Both the position numbers and the translations under genes were made by a program. This document shows positions 1 to 7,957 of a DNA stretch of 64,000 nucleotides, in pieces. Below the pieces are notes generated by a model, which was not told the DNA's origin, made no database searches, and worked only from the letters and a program-made list of their open reading frames with translations. The first letter of the stretch is position 1. Each line of letters opens with the position of its first letter. Origin of the DNA: Aestuariibaculum sediminum (GTDB lineage: Bacteria > Bacteroidota > Bacteroidia > Flavobacteriales > Flavobacteriaceae); assembly GCF_014596945.1 (NCBI RefSeq), contig NZ_JACVXB010000002.1:430172-494171 (forward strand). The letters are read 5' to 3'.

Positions 1-1148
1 TAGAGGTATCTTGTCATGGTTCTAATTATATTCAGCAAGAAATTATTCAGTTATTTTTGCGTAAAGGCTGTAGAATGGCAAGTGCTGGTGAATTTACGCT
101 ACGAGCCTTTTTAAATGGTAAGTTAGATTTAAGTCAGGCTGAAGCGGTAGCGGATTTAATTGCTAGCGATAATGAGGCTTCGCATCAAATAGCCATGCAG
201 CAGATGCGTGGTGGATTTTCTTCAGAAATAGCGAAACTAAGAGAAGAGTTAATGAATTTTGCGTCATTAATCGAATTGGAATTAGATTTTGCTGAAGAAG
301 ATGTAGAATTTGCAGATAGAACGCAATTCAAGGAACTTATTGAACGCATTAGCTTAGTGTTAAAACGTTTAATAGACTCCTTTGCTGTTGGGAATGTGAT
401 TAAAAATGGTATCCCTGTAGCTATTGTTGGAGAACCAAATGTTGGCAAATCCACTTTATTAAATGCCTTATTAAATGAGGAAAGAGCGATTGTATCTGAT
501 ATCGCCGGGACTACCCGCGATACCATTGAAGATGAAATTTCGATAGGAGGTATTGGGTTCAGGTTTATTGATACTGCGGGAATACGAGAGACTAAAGATG
601 TTGTTGAAAGTATTGGAATTAAAAAGACTTTTGAAAAAATAGAGCAGTCGCAAGTAGTTATCTATTTGTTTGAAAGTTTAAAATTCAAAAATCAGAGTTC
701 AGAATACATTACTGAAATTGAAAAAGTAAAAAATAAATACCCACTAAAGCCACTAATTGTAGTCATTAATAAGGTCGATTTACTAAATGACGACGAGTTA
801 GCTTTTATTAAAAATCAATTAGCCCCTCTAAACATTACCTTAGAAACGATTTCTGCCAAAAAGCATACTGGTGTAGATGAATTAAAGGATGAATTGTTAA
901 GTTTTGTGAATACAGGAGCGCTTCGTAATAACGATACCATTGTTACAAATACAAGACATTATGATTCTTTATTGAAAGCCTTAGAAGAAATTGAAAAAGT
1001 AAAATACGGTCTGGAAACGGGACTTTCAGGGGATTTATTAGCAATTGATATTCGTCAGGCTTTATATTACTTTGGAGAGATTACTGGTGAAATCACCAAC
1101 GATGATCTTTTAGGAAATATTTTTGCTAATTTCTGTATCGGCAAATAA
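1..1148 (+). CDS. mnmE: MnmE (TrmE) tRNA modification GTPase, 5' part outside window
   Basis: MnmE works with MnmG to add the carboxymethylaminomethyl group to wobble uridine 34 of some tRNAs. The gene is cut by the window edge. The open frame is already in phase at base 3, reading EVSCHGSNYIQQEIIQLFLRKG, a typical MnmE N-terminal stretch, so the in-frame TTG at 57 is not the start. Visible motifs are GEPNVGKST (P-loop), AGTTRDT (switch I), DTAGIRET (switch II), NKVDL (G4) and the C-terminal FCIGK, whose cysteine is conserved in the family. The final codons double as the attachment site of the element that follows. The stop is TAA here, while the copy of the site at the right end is followed by G and would give TAG, so insertion swapped the stop codon. 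Confidence 0.97.
   Translation, partial: EVSCHGSNYIQQEIIQLFLRKGCRMASAGEFTLRAFLNGKLDLSQAEAVADLIASDNEASHQIAMQQMRGGFSSEIAKLREELMNFASLIELELDFAEEDVEFADRTQFKELIERISLVLKRLIDSFAVGNVIKNGIPVAIVGEPNVGKSTLLNALLNEERAIVSDIAGTTRDTIEDEISIGGIGFRFIDTAGIRETKDVVESIGIKKTFEKIEQSQVVIYLFESLKFKNQSSEYITEIEKVKNKYPLKPLIVVINKVDLLNDDELAFIKNQLAPLNITLETISAKKHTGVDELKDELLSFVNTGALRNNDTIVTNTRHYDSLLKALEEIEKVKYGLETGLSGDLLAIDIRQALYYFGEITGEITNDDLLGNIFANFCIGK
1129..1147. repeat. attL core, 19-bp direct repeat
   Basis: The sequence ATTTCTGTATCGGCAAATA is repeated exactly at 26591-26609. It encodes the end of MnmE (FCIGK plus the first two bases of the stop). The bases just outside differ between the copies: TAATC follows here and TAGTT follows on the right, as expected for a recombination core. 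Confidence 0.93.
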
Positions 1149-1178
1149 TCATGCAAAACATAACAAAGTAAAACAAAG

Positions 1179-1206
1179 AAAACCCTTATTATATAAGGGT
1201 TTTTTG
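1179..1206. terminator. Rho-independent terminator after mnmE, supplied by the element
   Basis: An 11-bp stem (AAAACCCTTAT paired with ATAAGGGTTTT, loop TAT) is followed by a run of T. It lies just inside the left end of the element, so mnmE transcription now stops in element DNA. Confidence 0.85.
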
Positions 1207-1256
1207 TTGTTTGTGTTTTTTGTTGTTTTTTAAAAATTATGCATTTTCTGTCTTTT

Positions 1257-1283
1257 TTTGTACCTATTTTGTACCTCGTTTTT
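1257..1283. repeat. Two TTTGTACCT repeats near attL, possible integrase arm sites
   Basis: TTTGTACCT occurs at 1257 and again at 1268, eleven bases apart, about one helical turn. The second copy reads TTGTACCTCGTTTTT (1269-1283) and matches TTGTACCTCATTTTT near attR (26547-26561) at 14 of 15 positions. Short repeats shared by both ends of an element are typical arm-type binding sites of tyrosine recombinases. The assignment to the integrase is inference. Confidence 0.5.
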
Positions 1284-1330
1284 TATTTTTTTATATGTTT
1301 GTTAAAAATGTGACGTATATTGATTTTTTT

Positions 1331-1380
1331 GAACCATATAGACCCATGTAGAACCACGTAGACCCTTATAGAACCTCATA
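1331..1380. repeat. Five tandem 10-bp iterons upstream of the HTH and integrase genes
   Basis: Five consecutive 10-base units read GAACCATATA, GACCCATGTA, GAACCACGTA, GACCCTTATA and GAACCTCATA, consensus GAMCCWYRTA. The ten-base period puts every copy on the same face of the helix. The array sits 33 bases before the first gene of the element. It could bind the recombinase, its directionality factor or an autoregulator. Confidence 0.75.
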
Positions 1381-1412
1381 ATGTGGAAAAAATAGGGGTG
1401 AGAACTTGACGT

Positions 1413-2006
1413 ATGTTAGTAAATAAAAAATGTACATATTGCGGAAAAAAATTTCAGGCTAGAACTACAAAAACCAAATACTGTAGTCACGCTTGCAATC
1501 AAAAGCATTATAAGCATAAGGTTAAGAAGGAGCGTATTAAAGAGTTAAAAACTAATGGGGTTTTAAAGGAAGAGGTGGTTCCGTTTAAAGATCAGCTTGA
1601 GGTTATAAAGATTAAAGATTACTTAAGTGTTGAGGATTGTGCTACATTATTAAATGTTAGTAGGTCTACAATTAAGAGGTTAATTAATCAGGGCGAATTA
1701 GCAAGTTTTAATGTTTTTAGTCGGGTTTTAATTTCAAGACAGGATCTTAATTTGTTTTGTGAGAGTGAATTGAAAAAGCCAGTTAATAAAGAAAAAATAG
1801 TTAAGGTAAAAAGTAATAGAGAAAAGTTTTTTAATGTTAAGAATTACTATTACATGGGTGAAATTACCGAATACTACAATGTATCATTAAAATCAATTGA
1901 GAGGCATATAAAAGCAAATGAAATTAACAAGGTAAAAAAAGGAAGGTTTAGTTACGTTCTAAAGTCTGATATAAAGAAGCTGTTTGGAGCTCCTAATAAA
2001 ATATAA
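1413..2006 (+). CDS. Zinc-ribbon protein with two excisionase-type HTH domains
   Basis: The 197-residue protein opens with a short zinc-binding motif (CTYCGKKF, then YCSHAC) of the kind that ends in H-C spacing for a single metal ion. Two HTH segments follow. The first, around residues 70-110 (YLSVEDCATLLNVSRSTIKRLINQGEL followed by a wing ending SRQDLNLF), is a classic MerR/excisionase HTH. The second, around 150-190 (MGEITEYYNVSLKSIERHIKANEI, ending KSDIKKLF), has the same plan. It stops three bases before the integrase gene, so the two are co-transcribed. It is probably the recombination directionality factor or a regulator of integration binding the 10-bp repeats just upstream. DNA binding is well supported; the exact role is inferred. 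Confidence 0.75.
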   Translation: MLVNKKCTYCGKKFQARTTKTKYCSHACNQKHYKHKVKKERIKELKTNGVLKEEVVPFKDQLEVIKIKDYLSVEDCATLLNVSRSTIKRLINQGELASFNVFSRVLISRQDLNLFCESELKKPVNKEKIVKVKSNREKFFNVKNYYYMGEITEYYNVSLKSIERHIKANEINKVKKGRFSYVLKSDIKKLFGAPNKI

Positions 2007-2009
2007 CTT

Positions 2010-3146
2010 ATGGCAAATGTTACTTTAAGGCAAAAGAAAATTGCGAATGGCAAATTAAGTCTATACCTAGATTTTTATCCGCCTATAATTAATTCAAAAA
2101 CCGGAAAGGAAACCAGGCGCGAGTTTTTAAAATTGCAGATTTATGAATTTCCAAAGTCTGATTTAGAAAAGCAACATAATAAGGAAACTATCGAATTTGC
2201 AGAGCTTATTCGATCTAAGCGTTTAATTCAGGTTCGAGATAAAGAATATGGATTTAAAGATAACACGGTGTTCGATATAAATTTTGTAGCCTTTTATGAT
2301 ACGGTTGTTGAAGAGTATTTAAATAAAGGTAGTTATAATAATTATTTGGCATGGAAGGCGTCACTCCATTATTTTAAAGCTTTTGCCGGTAATAAAATTC
2401 AATCGCACAAACTGTCTGTTTTGCATCTAAAAAAGTATAGACAGTTTCTATTGACTACTAAAAATTTGAGAACCAAAAAAGGAAAGCTTTCACATAATAC
2501 GGCTTCATCTTACTATAAGAAGTTTATTTATGTATTAAAGCAAGCCTATAAACAAAGTATTATAACATCTGATTTGTCGTTACATGCAGAATACATTAAA
2601 GTGGAAGAAACGCATAGAGAATACTTAACAGAAGAAGAGTTGGCTAAGTTGTGGAATACCAATATTAAAATAGAAAAAGTTAAGCATATGGCTATTTTTT
2701 CTGCATTAACAGGCTTAAGGTTTGTAGATATTAAAAACCTCACATGGGAAACTTTATTTAAAGACACACATCAAGGAGTTTATATTAAGTTAAGAGAGCA
2801 GAAAACAGGTAATATTAATAATCACCCGATTTCAGATACGGCATATGGTATTCTTAAAATGCAAGAAACCAAAGAAGGGTTTGTTTTTGGTGAAATAAAA
2901 TATTCTCAAGTAACAAGACCATTGAAACAGTGGATTGAAGATGCTGGCATATCAAAAAAAATCTCATTTCATAATTTCCGTCATAGCTACGCTACGTTGC
3001 AGTTGGCAAATGGTACGGATATATATACGGTATCAAAATTGCTAGGACATAAGAATGTATCTACCACTCAAATTTACACTAAAGTAATGGACAAAAATAA
3101 AATAGAAGCCGCAAATCGAATTAACTTAAAGTTAGATGGACTATAG
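2010..3146 (+). CDS. int: Tyrosine recombinase (site-specific integrase)
   Basis: This 378-residue protein has the Bacteroidota integrase layout: an N-terminal arm-binding region (1-90), a SAM-like core-binding domain (about 95-190) and a C-terminal catalytic domain. The catalytic residues are visible: R237 in TGLRFVD, K265 in EQKTGN, H321 and R324 in HNFRH, H347 in [10 protein letters not shown], and the nucleophile Y356 in QIYTKV. It should recombine the 19-bp core in mnmE. The gene follows an HTH gene by three bases, and its 3' end overlaps the next gene by 11 bases. It lies next to attL and reads into the element. Confidence 0.95.
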   Translation: MANVTLRQKKIANGKLSLYLDFYPPIINSKTGKETRREFLKLQIYEFPKSDLEKQHNKETIEFAELIRSKRLIQVRDKEYGFKDNTVFDINFVAFYDTVVEEYLNKGSYNNYLAWKASLHYFKAFAGNKIQSHKLSVLHLKKYRQFLLTTKNLRTKKGKLSHNTASSYYKKFIYVLKQAYKQSIITSDLSLHAEYIKVEETHREYLTEEELAKLWNTNIKIEKVKHMAIFSALTGLRFVDIKNLTWETLFKDTHQGVYIKLREQKTGNINNHPISDTAYGILKMQETKEGFVFGEIKYSQVTRPLKQWIEDAGISKKISFHNFRHSYATLQLANGTDIYTVSKLLGHKNVSTTQIYTKVMDKNKIEAANRINLKLDGL

Positions 3147-4107
3147 TAATACTTACAATTATTTTTACAGTAAAACCTCAAATGTTTGTAAAGAAATAGT
3201 AATTAAAAAATTTAAAGAAGCTAAGAAAAAGAGAAGGCCATTTTTGACTATGGCTAATGCCATTTTAAAGGAAATACATAATTACAGAAACAATATGGAT
3301 AAAAAATTGTTGGATGTTGCGGAAAAAGCTGTTTCTGAGTTTGGCAAGCGTTTTGAATATTACGAAGGGAACCGACAAGATGTTATATCCTGGGTTTTGG
3401 AAGAGGAGGTTTTAAATGCCTTCGGTCAATACGGTGTAGGTTCTTATAATTCATTTATAGCTGATTTAGCTGTATTTGAGGCATTAAAAGAAGCTGGACG
3501 ACATTTTCATAATTATTACGACTATTACCAATTAATTTATGGGATAGATAAATACGAGTATTTTTATTTGAAGGATTTTGAGGGTATAGATTTTAGAAGT
3601 TCTTCAGAGTATAAAGAGATGAGACTTTTAAAATACCCGGAAGAAAAGGAATTGGTGCAGCCGGAAGTTCAGTTAGCTAGTTTAGATAATGTTGAGAAAA
3701 GTGTAAAACCGGAAGTTAAATCTCAAGATGAAAGTAACTATCGGGCGATTTTAGATAGTTTTTCAGATGACGAACGTTATTTGATAGCCAATTGCCTATA
3801 TGAATTAATCCAAAATGATGTTATTAACGAAACTGTACAGGAATTAAAAATAAGTGCAGCAGTTTTTATGAAACTTTTAAAGATAGTGGGGGCGTTTTCA
3901 GATATTTCTGTTTTCTACAAAGAAGCAAAAAGATGTACTTCATATAATAAACTGTCCAAGGGCCTTGGTTACTATAGAGGGGAGGGTAAATTAAATATAA
4001 TAGACTCTACATTGGAGAAAATTGAAATCTTAGATATTAAGATTATTGAGGAGGAATTGAAGAGGTTAAAATTACGTGTTCTTAGTGAACAAAGAATAAG
4101 AAAATAA
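3136..4107 (+). CDS. Unknown element protein downstream of integrase
   Basis: The 323-residue product has no motif I can tie to a function. It looks soluble, has no signal peptide, and is rich in Lys, Glu and Tyr. The N-terminal third (residues 1-160) is predicted helical with repeated aromatic residues ([13 protein letters not shown]). A charged linker ([19 protein letters not shown]) leads to a compact C-terminal helical part starting [14 protein letters not shown]. The start overlaps the end of the integrase by 11 bases (ATGGACTATAG), which implies translational coupling. Its place right after the integrase suggests a role in integration, excision or maintenance. That is inference from position only. 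Confidence 0.7.
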   Translation: MDYSNTYNYFYSKTSNVCKEIVIKKFKEAKKKRRPFLTMANAILKEIHNYRNNMDKKLLDVAEKAVSEFGKRFEYYEGNRQDVISWVLEEEVLNAFGQYGVGSYNSFIADLAVFEALKEAGRHFHNYYDYYQLIYGIDKYEYFYLKDFEGIDFRSSSEYKEMRLLKYPEEKELVQPEVQLASLDNVEKSVKPEVKSQDESNYRAILDSFSDDERYLIANCLYELIQNDVINETVQELKISAAVFMKLLKIVGAFSDISVFYKEAKRCTSYNKLSKGLGYYRGEGKLNIIDSTLEKIEILDIKIIEEELKRLKLRVLSEQRIRK

Positions 4108-4202
4108 AATAAAACAAAGTTTTTGGCTCAATCTTTTGGTTTGTTTTGTGTTGTTTTGAGTTTGTTTTGTTTATTTAAGTGGTTGATATTTAATTAATTA
4201 AA

Positions 4203-4255
4203 GGTTTCGCGTGGGTTTCGCGTGGGTTTCGCACATCAAAAAAAAACTTTGATGT
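4203..4255. repeat. Three 11-bp iterons plus hairpin in the gap before the replication genes
   Basis: GGTTTCGCGTG is repeated at 4203 and 4214, and a third partial copy GGTTTCGCAC starts at 4225. It is followed directly by an 8-bp perfect stem, ACATCAAA paired with TTTGATGT (4233-4255, A-rich loop). Upstream is an AT-rich stretch (ATTTAATTAATTAAAG). Iterons, hairpin and AT-rich DNA ahead of an initiator-like gene fit a small replication origin or an operator. The rest of the 4108-4300 gap shows nothing clear. Confidence 0.5.
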
Positions 4256-4300
4256 TGGCTGTAGCTTTGTTGCCGTCAAACCATTAAAACCCAGAAACAC

Positions 4301-4633
4301 ATGACAAACCAAATTTATTTAATGACCGAAGAAAATATTGAAATGCTAGCCGAAAGCATCTTCAATAAACTACAAGCATCGTCTAAAATTCCTTTAAACG
4401 ATAGCGAAGATGAATTACTAACTATAGAAGAAGCTGCTAAGCTTATTAAATTAACTAAACCGACGATTTATGGTCTAGTTCATAGAAAGGAAATCCCATT
4501 TATAAAGAAAGGGAAGCGCCTCTACTTTGAAAAATCCGAATTGCTGGACTGGATAAGGTCGGGTAGGCGTTCTTCAAAAGCCGACCTTCATTCTAAGGTC
4601 AACGACTATTTACGTGAAAATCCATTTGTTTAA
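4301..4633 (+). CDS. Excisionase-like HTH protein (HTH_17)
   Basis: The 110-residue protein has an N-terminal helical stretch (MTEENIEMLAESIFNKL) and a single MerR/excisionase-type HTH from about residue 45 to 95: LLTIEEAAKLIKLTKPTIYGLVHRKEIPFIKKGKRLYFEKSELLDWI by pattern, with the wing residues KKGKRLYF visible. Small proteins of this kind are common beside tyrosine recombinases and on Bacteroidota mobile elements, where they act as directionality factors or as regulators of replication and transfer genes. It lies 25 bases ahead of the replication pair and behind the iteron cluster at 4203-4255, so it may bind there. Whether this gene or the one at 1413 is the true excisionase cannot be told from sequence. 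Confidence 0.8.
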   Translation: MTNQIYLMTEENIEMLAESIFNKLQASSKIPLNDSEDELLTIEEAAKLIKLTKPTIYGLVHRKEIPFIKKGKRLYFEKSELLDWIRSGRRSSKADLHSKVNDYLRENPFV

Positions 4634-4657
4634 CAGTTAGTTCAACGCAAAATACTT

Positions 4658-5326
4658 ATGGATAATTACGGTTTTGTAAAATTTCAGCGTGCTTTGGTGA
4701 ATTGGGAGTGGTACACCGAAGTAAATACATGTAAGTTATTTTTTCATTGTCTGCTTAAAGTAAATTATAGTACTAAGAAGTGGCAAGGTATAACCATTAA
4801 GGCCGGGGAATTTGTAACCTCATTAGAAAAGCTTGCTATTGAAACAGGGCTAAGTGTTAGCAAAGTAAGAACAGCACTTAAAAAGCTAGAAAGTACTCAG
4901 GATGTTTTTGTTGTAACCACTATGAAACACAGTAAAATAAGGATTGCAGATAAGCATTTGGAGAACTTAATAACAAAGAGCGATTTACAAAAGCTTGACA
5001 AGCTAAATAGCATGCCAAATAACAAACAAATGGCAAACCCATCGCAGGCTAATAGCAAACAAATCGCAACAACTAAGAATAATAAAGAATTAAAAATAGA
5101 AAATAGAATAAAAAGATTTAAGGACCAGGTTTATGAAAACACCCAATATGAAAAATTAATTTTAAATAGTTTTTTTTATTATTGGAGTGAACTAGGCCCA
5201 GATCAAACTATGCGATTTGAAAACGAGAAATTTTGGGAGTTGAAAAAACGCTTGGCAAAATGGAATGCTAACCAAAAACCTTCAAAAACTAAAAAATTAA
5301 CTCCAAAATTTAATTCCAACCGATAA
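4658..5326 (+). CDS. Phage-type replication initiation protein (HTH)
   Basis: The 222-residue product resembles the replication organizers of temperate phages and islands. The N-terminal domain reads VKFQRALVNWEWYTEVNTCKLFFHCLLK, followed by GEFVTSLEKLAIETGLSVSKVRTALKKLE, a winged-helix segment typical of phage initiators. A low-complexity Asn/Lys/Gln linker (residues 110-150) follows, then a C-terminal region (YEKLILNSFFYYWSELG) that usually contacts the helicase loader. Its stop shares one base with the start of the next gene, an ATPase, a pairing like phage initiator plus DnaC-like loader. Function is inferred from family resemblance and the neighbour. Confidence 0.7.
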   Translation: MDNYGFVKFQRALVNWEWYTEVNTCKLFFHCLLKVNYSTKKWQGITIKAGEFVTSLEKLAIETGLSVSKVRTALKKLESTQDVFVVTTMKHSKIRIADKHLENLITKSDLQKLDKLNSMPNNKQMANPSQANSKQIATTKNNKELKIENRIKRFKDQVYENTQYEKLILNSFFYYWSELGPDQTMRFENEKFWELKKRLAKWNANQKPSKTKKLTPKFNSNR

Positions 5327-6063
5327 TGCATATAAAGCAAACGATAAAAGAGGCTGTTAATATTAAAACTTTTGATATTACAGAGAATACGGTAAAAAAT
5401 GATAAAGATGGCGAGGTGAAGAAAAAGCCTTGGAATTATGAAACCGTAAAGCAATTGTTGTTAGTTCAGTTTGAAGAAAATGAAGGTGTACCTTTTATAG
5501 AAACACCAGAGAATTTACTTAAACTCAAAACGATTGTCTATTATTTAACAAGAGACAAGCGGTTTTTTAATTCGCCGCTATTAAAAATGCAAGAGCAATC
5601 AAAGCCATCTTTTGATAAAGGATTGCTGATAGTTGGTGGATATGGTACAGGGAAATCAGCCCTTTTAAAAGCTATGAGCGATGTCGTTGCTAAAATTCAT
5701 CATTTAAGAGCGACATATCATTTATGTTCTGAAATGGTAGCTGAATATGAGTCTATGAAAGAAGCTGAAGATATTAAACAGTTTATGGATAAACATTTTT
5801 ATGGCACCAGAATTTACGATGATTTACTAAACGAAGATGTGGCCTCAAATTATGGTAAAAAGGATATTTTAAAAGACATATTCACAGCCCGATATAAGAA
5901 TAAAAGAAAAACGCATACGGCTTTAAATTATCACCCTGATTATCCTGGTGATGTCGAAATGGCATTACAGCAAATCGGTGAACGCTATGGTGGTCATATT
6001 TACGACCGTATTTTTCAAATGTTTAATATTATTGAGTTTCCCGGTAAAAGCATGCGTTGTTAA
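5326..6063 (+). CDS. DnaC-like AAA+ helicase loader
   Basis: The 245-residue protein carries a Walker A motif GGYGTGKS around residues 105-112 and an acidic Walker B-like strand (TRIYDDLLNED) near residue 165. The length and the position of the motifs match DnaC/IstB-type loaders, including those of Bacteroidota phages. The C-terminal GERYGGHIYDRIFQMFNII resembles the sensor/arginine-finger end of that family. It starts one base before the end of the initiator gene, so the two are coupled. The pair probably loads the host helicase at an element origin, which would let the excised element replicate. No primase or helicase is seen. Confidence 0.8.
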   Translation: MHIKQTIKEAVNIKTFDITENTVKNDKDGEVKKKPWNYETVKQLLLVQFEENEGVPFIETPENLLKLKTIVYYLTRDKRFFNSPLLKMQEQSKPSFDKGLLIVGGYGTGKSALLKAMSDVVAKIHHLRATYHLCSEMVAEYESMKEAEDIKQFMDKHFYGTRIYDDLLNEDVASNYGKKDILKDIFTARYKNKRKTHTALNYHPDYPGDVEMALQQIGERYGGHIYDRIFQMFNIIEFPGKSMRC

Positions 6064-6497
6064 GTAATTTTAAAATGTGGTTTGGTAATTATTTGGTTTT
6101 ATATTTTAACTACATTTTAAATTTTACAGCAAACATTAAACAAATTAAATCTTAGTTTAATGATGTTTACTCGTCTTTCCAATTTATTAGGGTAATTCGT
6201 TAACACCCTTTTATTTATTGTCTTCAATTTTATTAGTTCAGGAATTATGCGTTTGTCATAGATGCAAAGCAAAGCTAAATGGCCTGGGTAATTTAAATCT
6301 TCGAAATTCTTTCTTGATATACAGGTGTAAACGACCAAAAGGTTATATCTGTTTATAATTCTTTTCTAACTTCATACATTGTTATAAAGCCTTTTTATAT
6401 ATTTAGACTCTCCAAAAAGGATTAATAGCAAAGCGATTTATTCGAAATTAAAACAACATACAAATCTGTAGAAATTACAGCGTTTGTAAAGTTAACT
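6064..6497. other. 434-bp non-coding gap ahead of the restriction operon
   Basis: This AT-rich gap separates the replication module from the type I operon. It must hold the operon promoter, but I cannot point to a convincing site. A 73-codon open frame exists on the minus strand (6117-6338) with no ribosome site or recognisable product. Confidence 0.5.
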
Positions 6498-7956
6498 ATG
6501 ACAAAAAATAAGATAACTCTATCACAATTAGAACAATACCTATCGAAAGCAGCCTGGATTTTAAAAGGCCCGGTAGATGCTTCCGATTTCAAAATATATA
6601 TATTTCCATTATTATTTTTTAAGCGATTATCTGATGTTTATGATGAAGAATACAAACAAGCATTAGAAGAGTCTGAAGGTGATGTTGAATATGCTTCGCT
6701 ACCAGAGTTCCATCGTTTTGAAATCCCCAAAGGATGTCACTGGCAAGATATAAGAGAAACTACGACTAATGTAGGATTGGCTATTGAACAAGCTTTAAGA
6801 GGCATAGAACAGGCTAATCAGGAATTGTTGTATGGCATTTTTGGTGATGCTCAATGGAGTAATAAGAATAAATTATCTGATCGATTATTAATCGATTTAG
6901 TTGAGCATTTTTCGCAATATACCTTATCTAATTCGTTAGTAGACCCAGATATCCTTGGTAATGCTTACGAATATTTAATAAAGCATTTCGCCGATTTAAC
7001 AAATAAGAAAGCAGGGGAGTTTTATACGCCAAGGTCGGTGGTACACCTTTTAGGATTGATATTAGATCCGCACGAAGGTGAAACCATTTACGATCCGGCC
7101 TGTGGTACCGGTGGTATGTTATTAGAATGTGTGGACCACCTTAAAGAAATAAACGAAGATTACCGGACGCTTAAATTATTCGGTCAGGAAAAAAACTTAA
7201 CATCGAGTTCCATTGCTCGAATGAATATGTTTTTACACGATATTGAAGATTTTCAAATTTATAGAGGAGATACATTACGTGATCCGGCATTTTTCGCTGC
7301 TGATGGCTTAAAAACCTTCGATTGTGTTATTGCTAACCCGCCGTTTTCATTAAAAGATTGGGGTGCTGAAAATTGGACGAACGATCCATACGGTCGTAAC
7401 ATTGCCGGTGTACCACCAAAAGGTAATGGTGACATGGCCTGGGTACAACACATGATTAAATCTATGAATAGTACCGCACGGTGCTTTATTTAGAAAAGGA
7501 GCCGAAGGTAAGATTAGAGAAGCCTTATTAAAACAGGACTTACTGGAAGCAGTAATAGGTTTGGGACCAAATATCTTTTATGGTACCCAACTAGCAGCTT
7601 GTGTAATGGTATTCAAACAAAATAAAGAAGCCGATAAAAAACATAAAGTGTTGTTTATAGATGCTTCAAACCAGGTGCGTGTTGGTCGCGCTCAAAACTA
7701 TCTGGAAAAAGAGCATGTTGAGCAAATTTACAGTTGGTACCAGGATTTTAAAGATGTTGAGAATTATGTAAAAGTAGCTTCTCAAAGTGATTTAAAAGAG
7801 AATGACTATAACCTGAATATTCCACTATATGTAGAGAAAATTATAGAGGATAATTTACCAAGTGTAGAGGATGCTCTAACTGACTTGAAGGCAGCATGGG
7901 TGTCTTGTCAAGAAGCAGAAGAAAAGTTTAAACAAATATTAAAAGACTTTATATAA
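6498..7956 (+). pseudogene. hsdM: Type I methyltransferase HsdM, frameshifted by a short deletion
   Basis: HsdM modifies adenine in type I systems. The first open stretch (6498-7493) holds the N-terminal helical domain and the catalytic motifs DPACGTGG (SAM binding) and NPPF, then runs out of frame after KSMNST. The second stretch resumes in another frame as PHGALFRKGAEGKIREALLKQ and continues to 7956. Compared with the intact HsdM at 9781, which reads KSMDKENGRYAILWPHG here, about 26 bases are missing near 7472-7476. A 3n+2 deletion explains the frame change. The protein would lose the C-terminal third unless the reading is a sequencing error. The downstream gene starts two bases after this stop, so it was the first gene of the operon. 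Confidence 0.85.
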
Positions 7957-7957
7957 T

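Noticed and set aside
57-59. TTG at 57 as the start of mnmE
   Set aside because: The frame is open upstream to the window edge and encodes conserved MnmE residues, so the gene is simply cut by the window.
6117-6338. 73-codon minus-strand open frame in the gap before the restriction operon
   Set aside because: No ribosome site, no recognisable domain, and AT-rich DNA gives such frames by chance.
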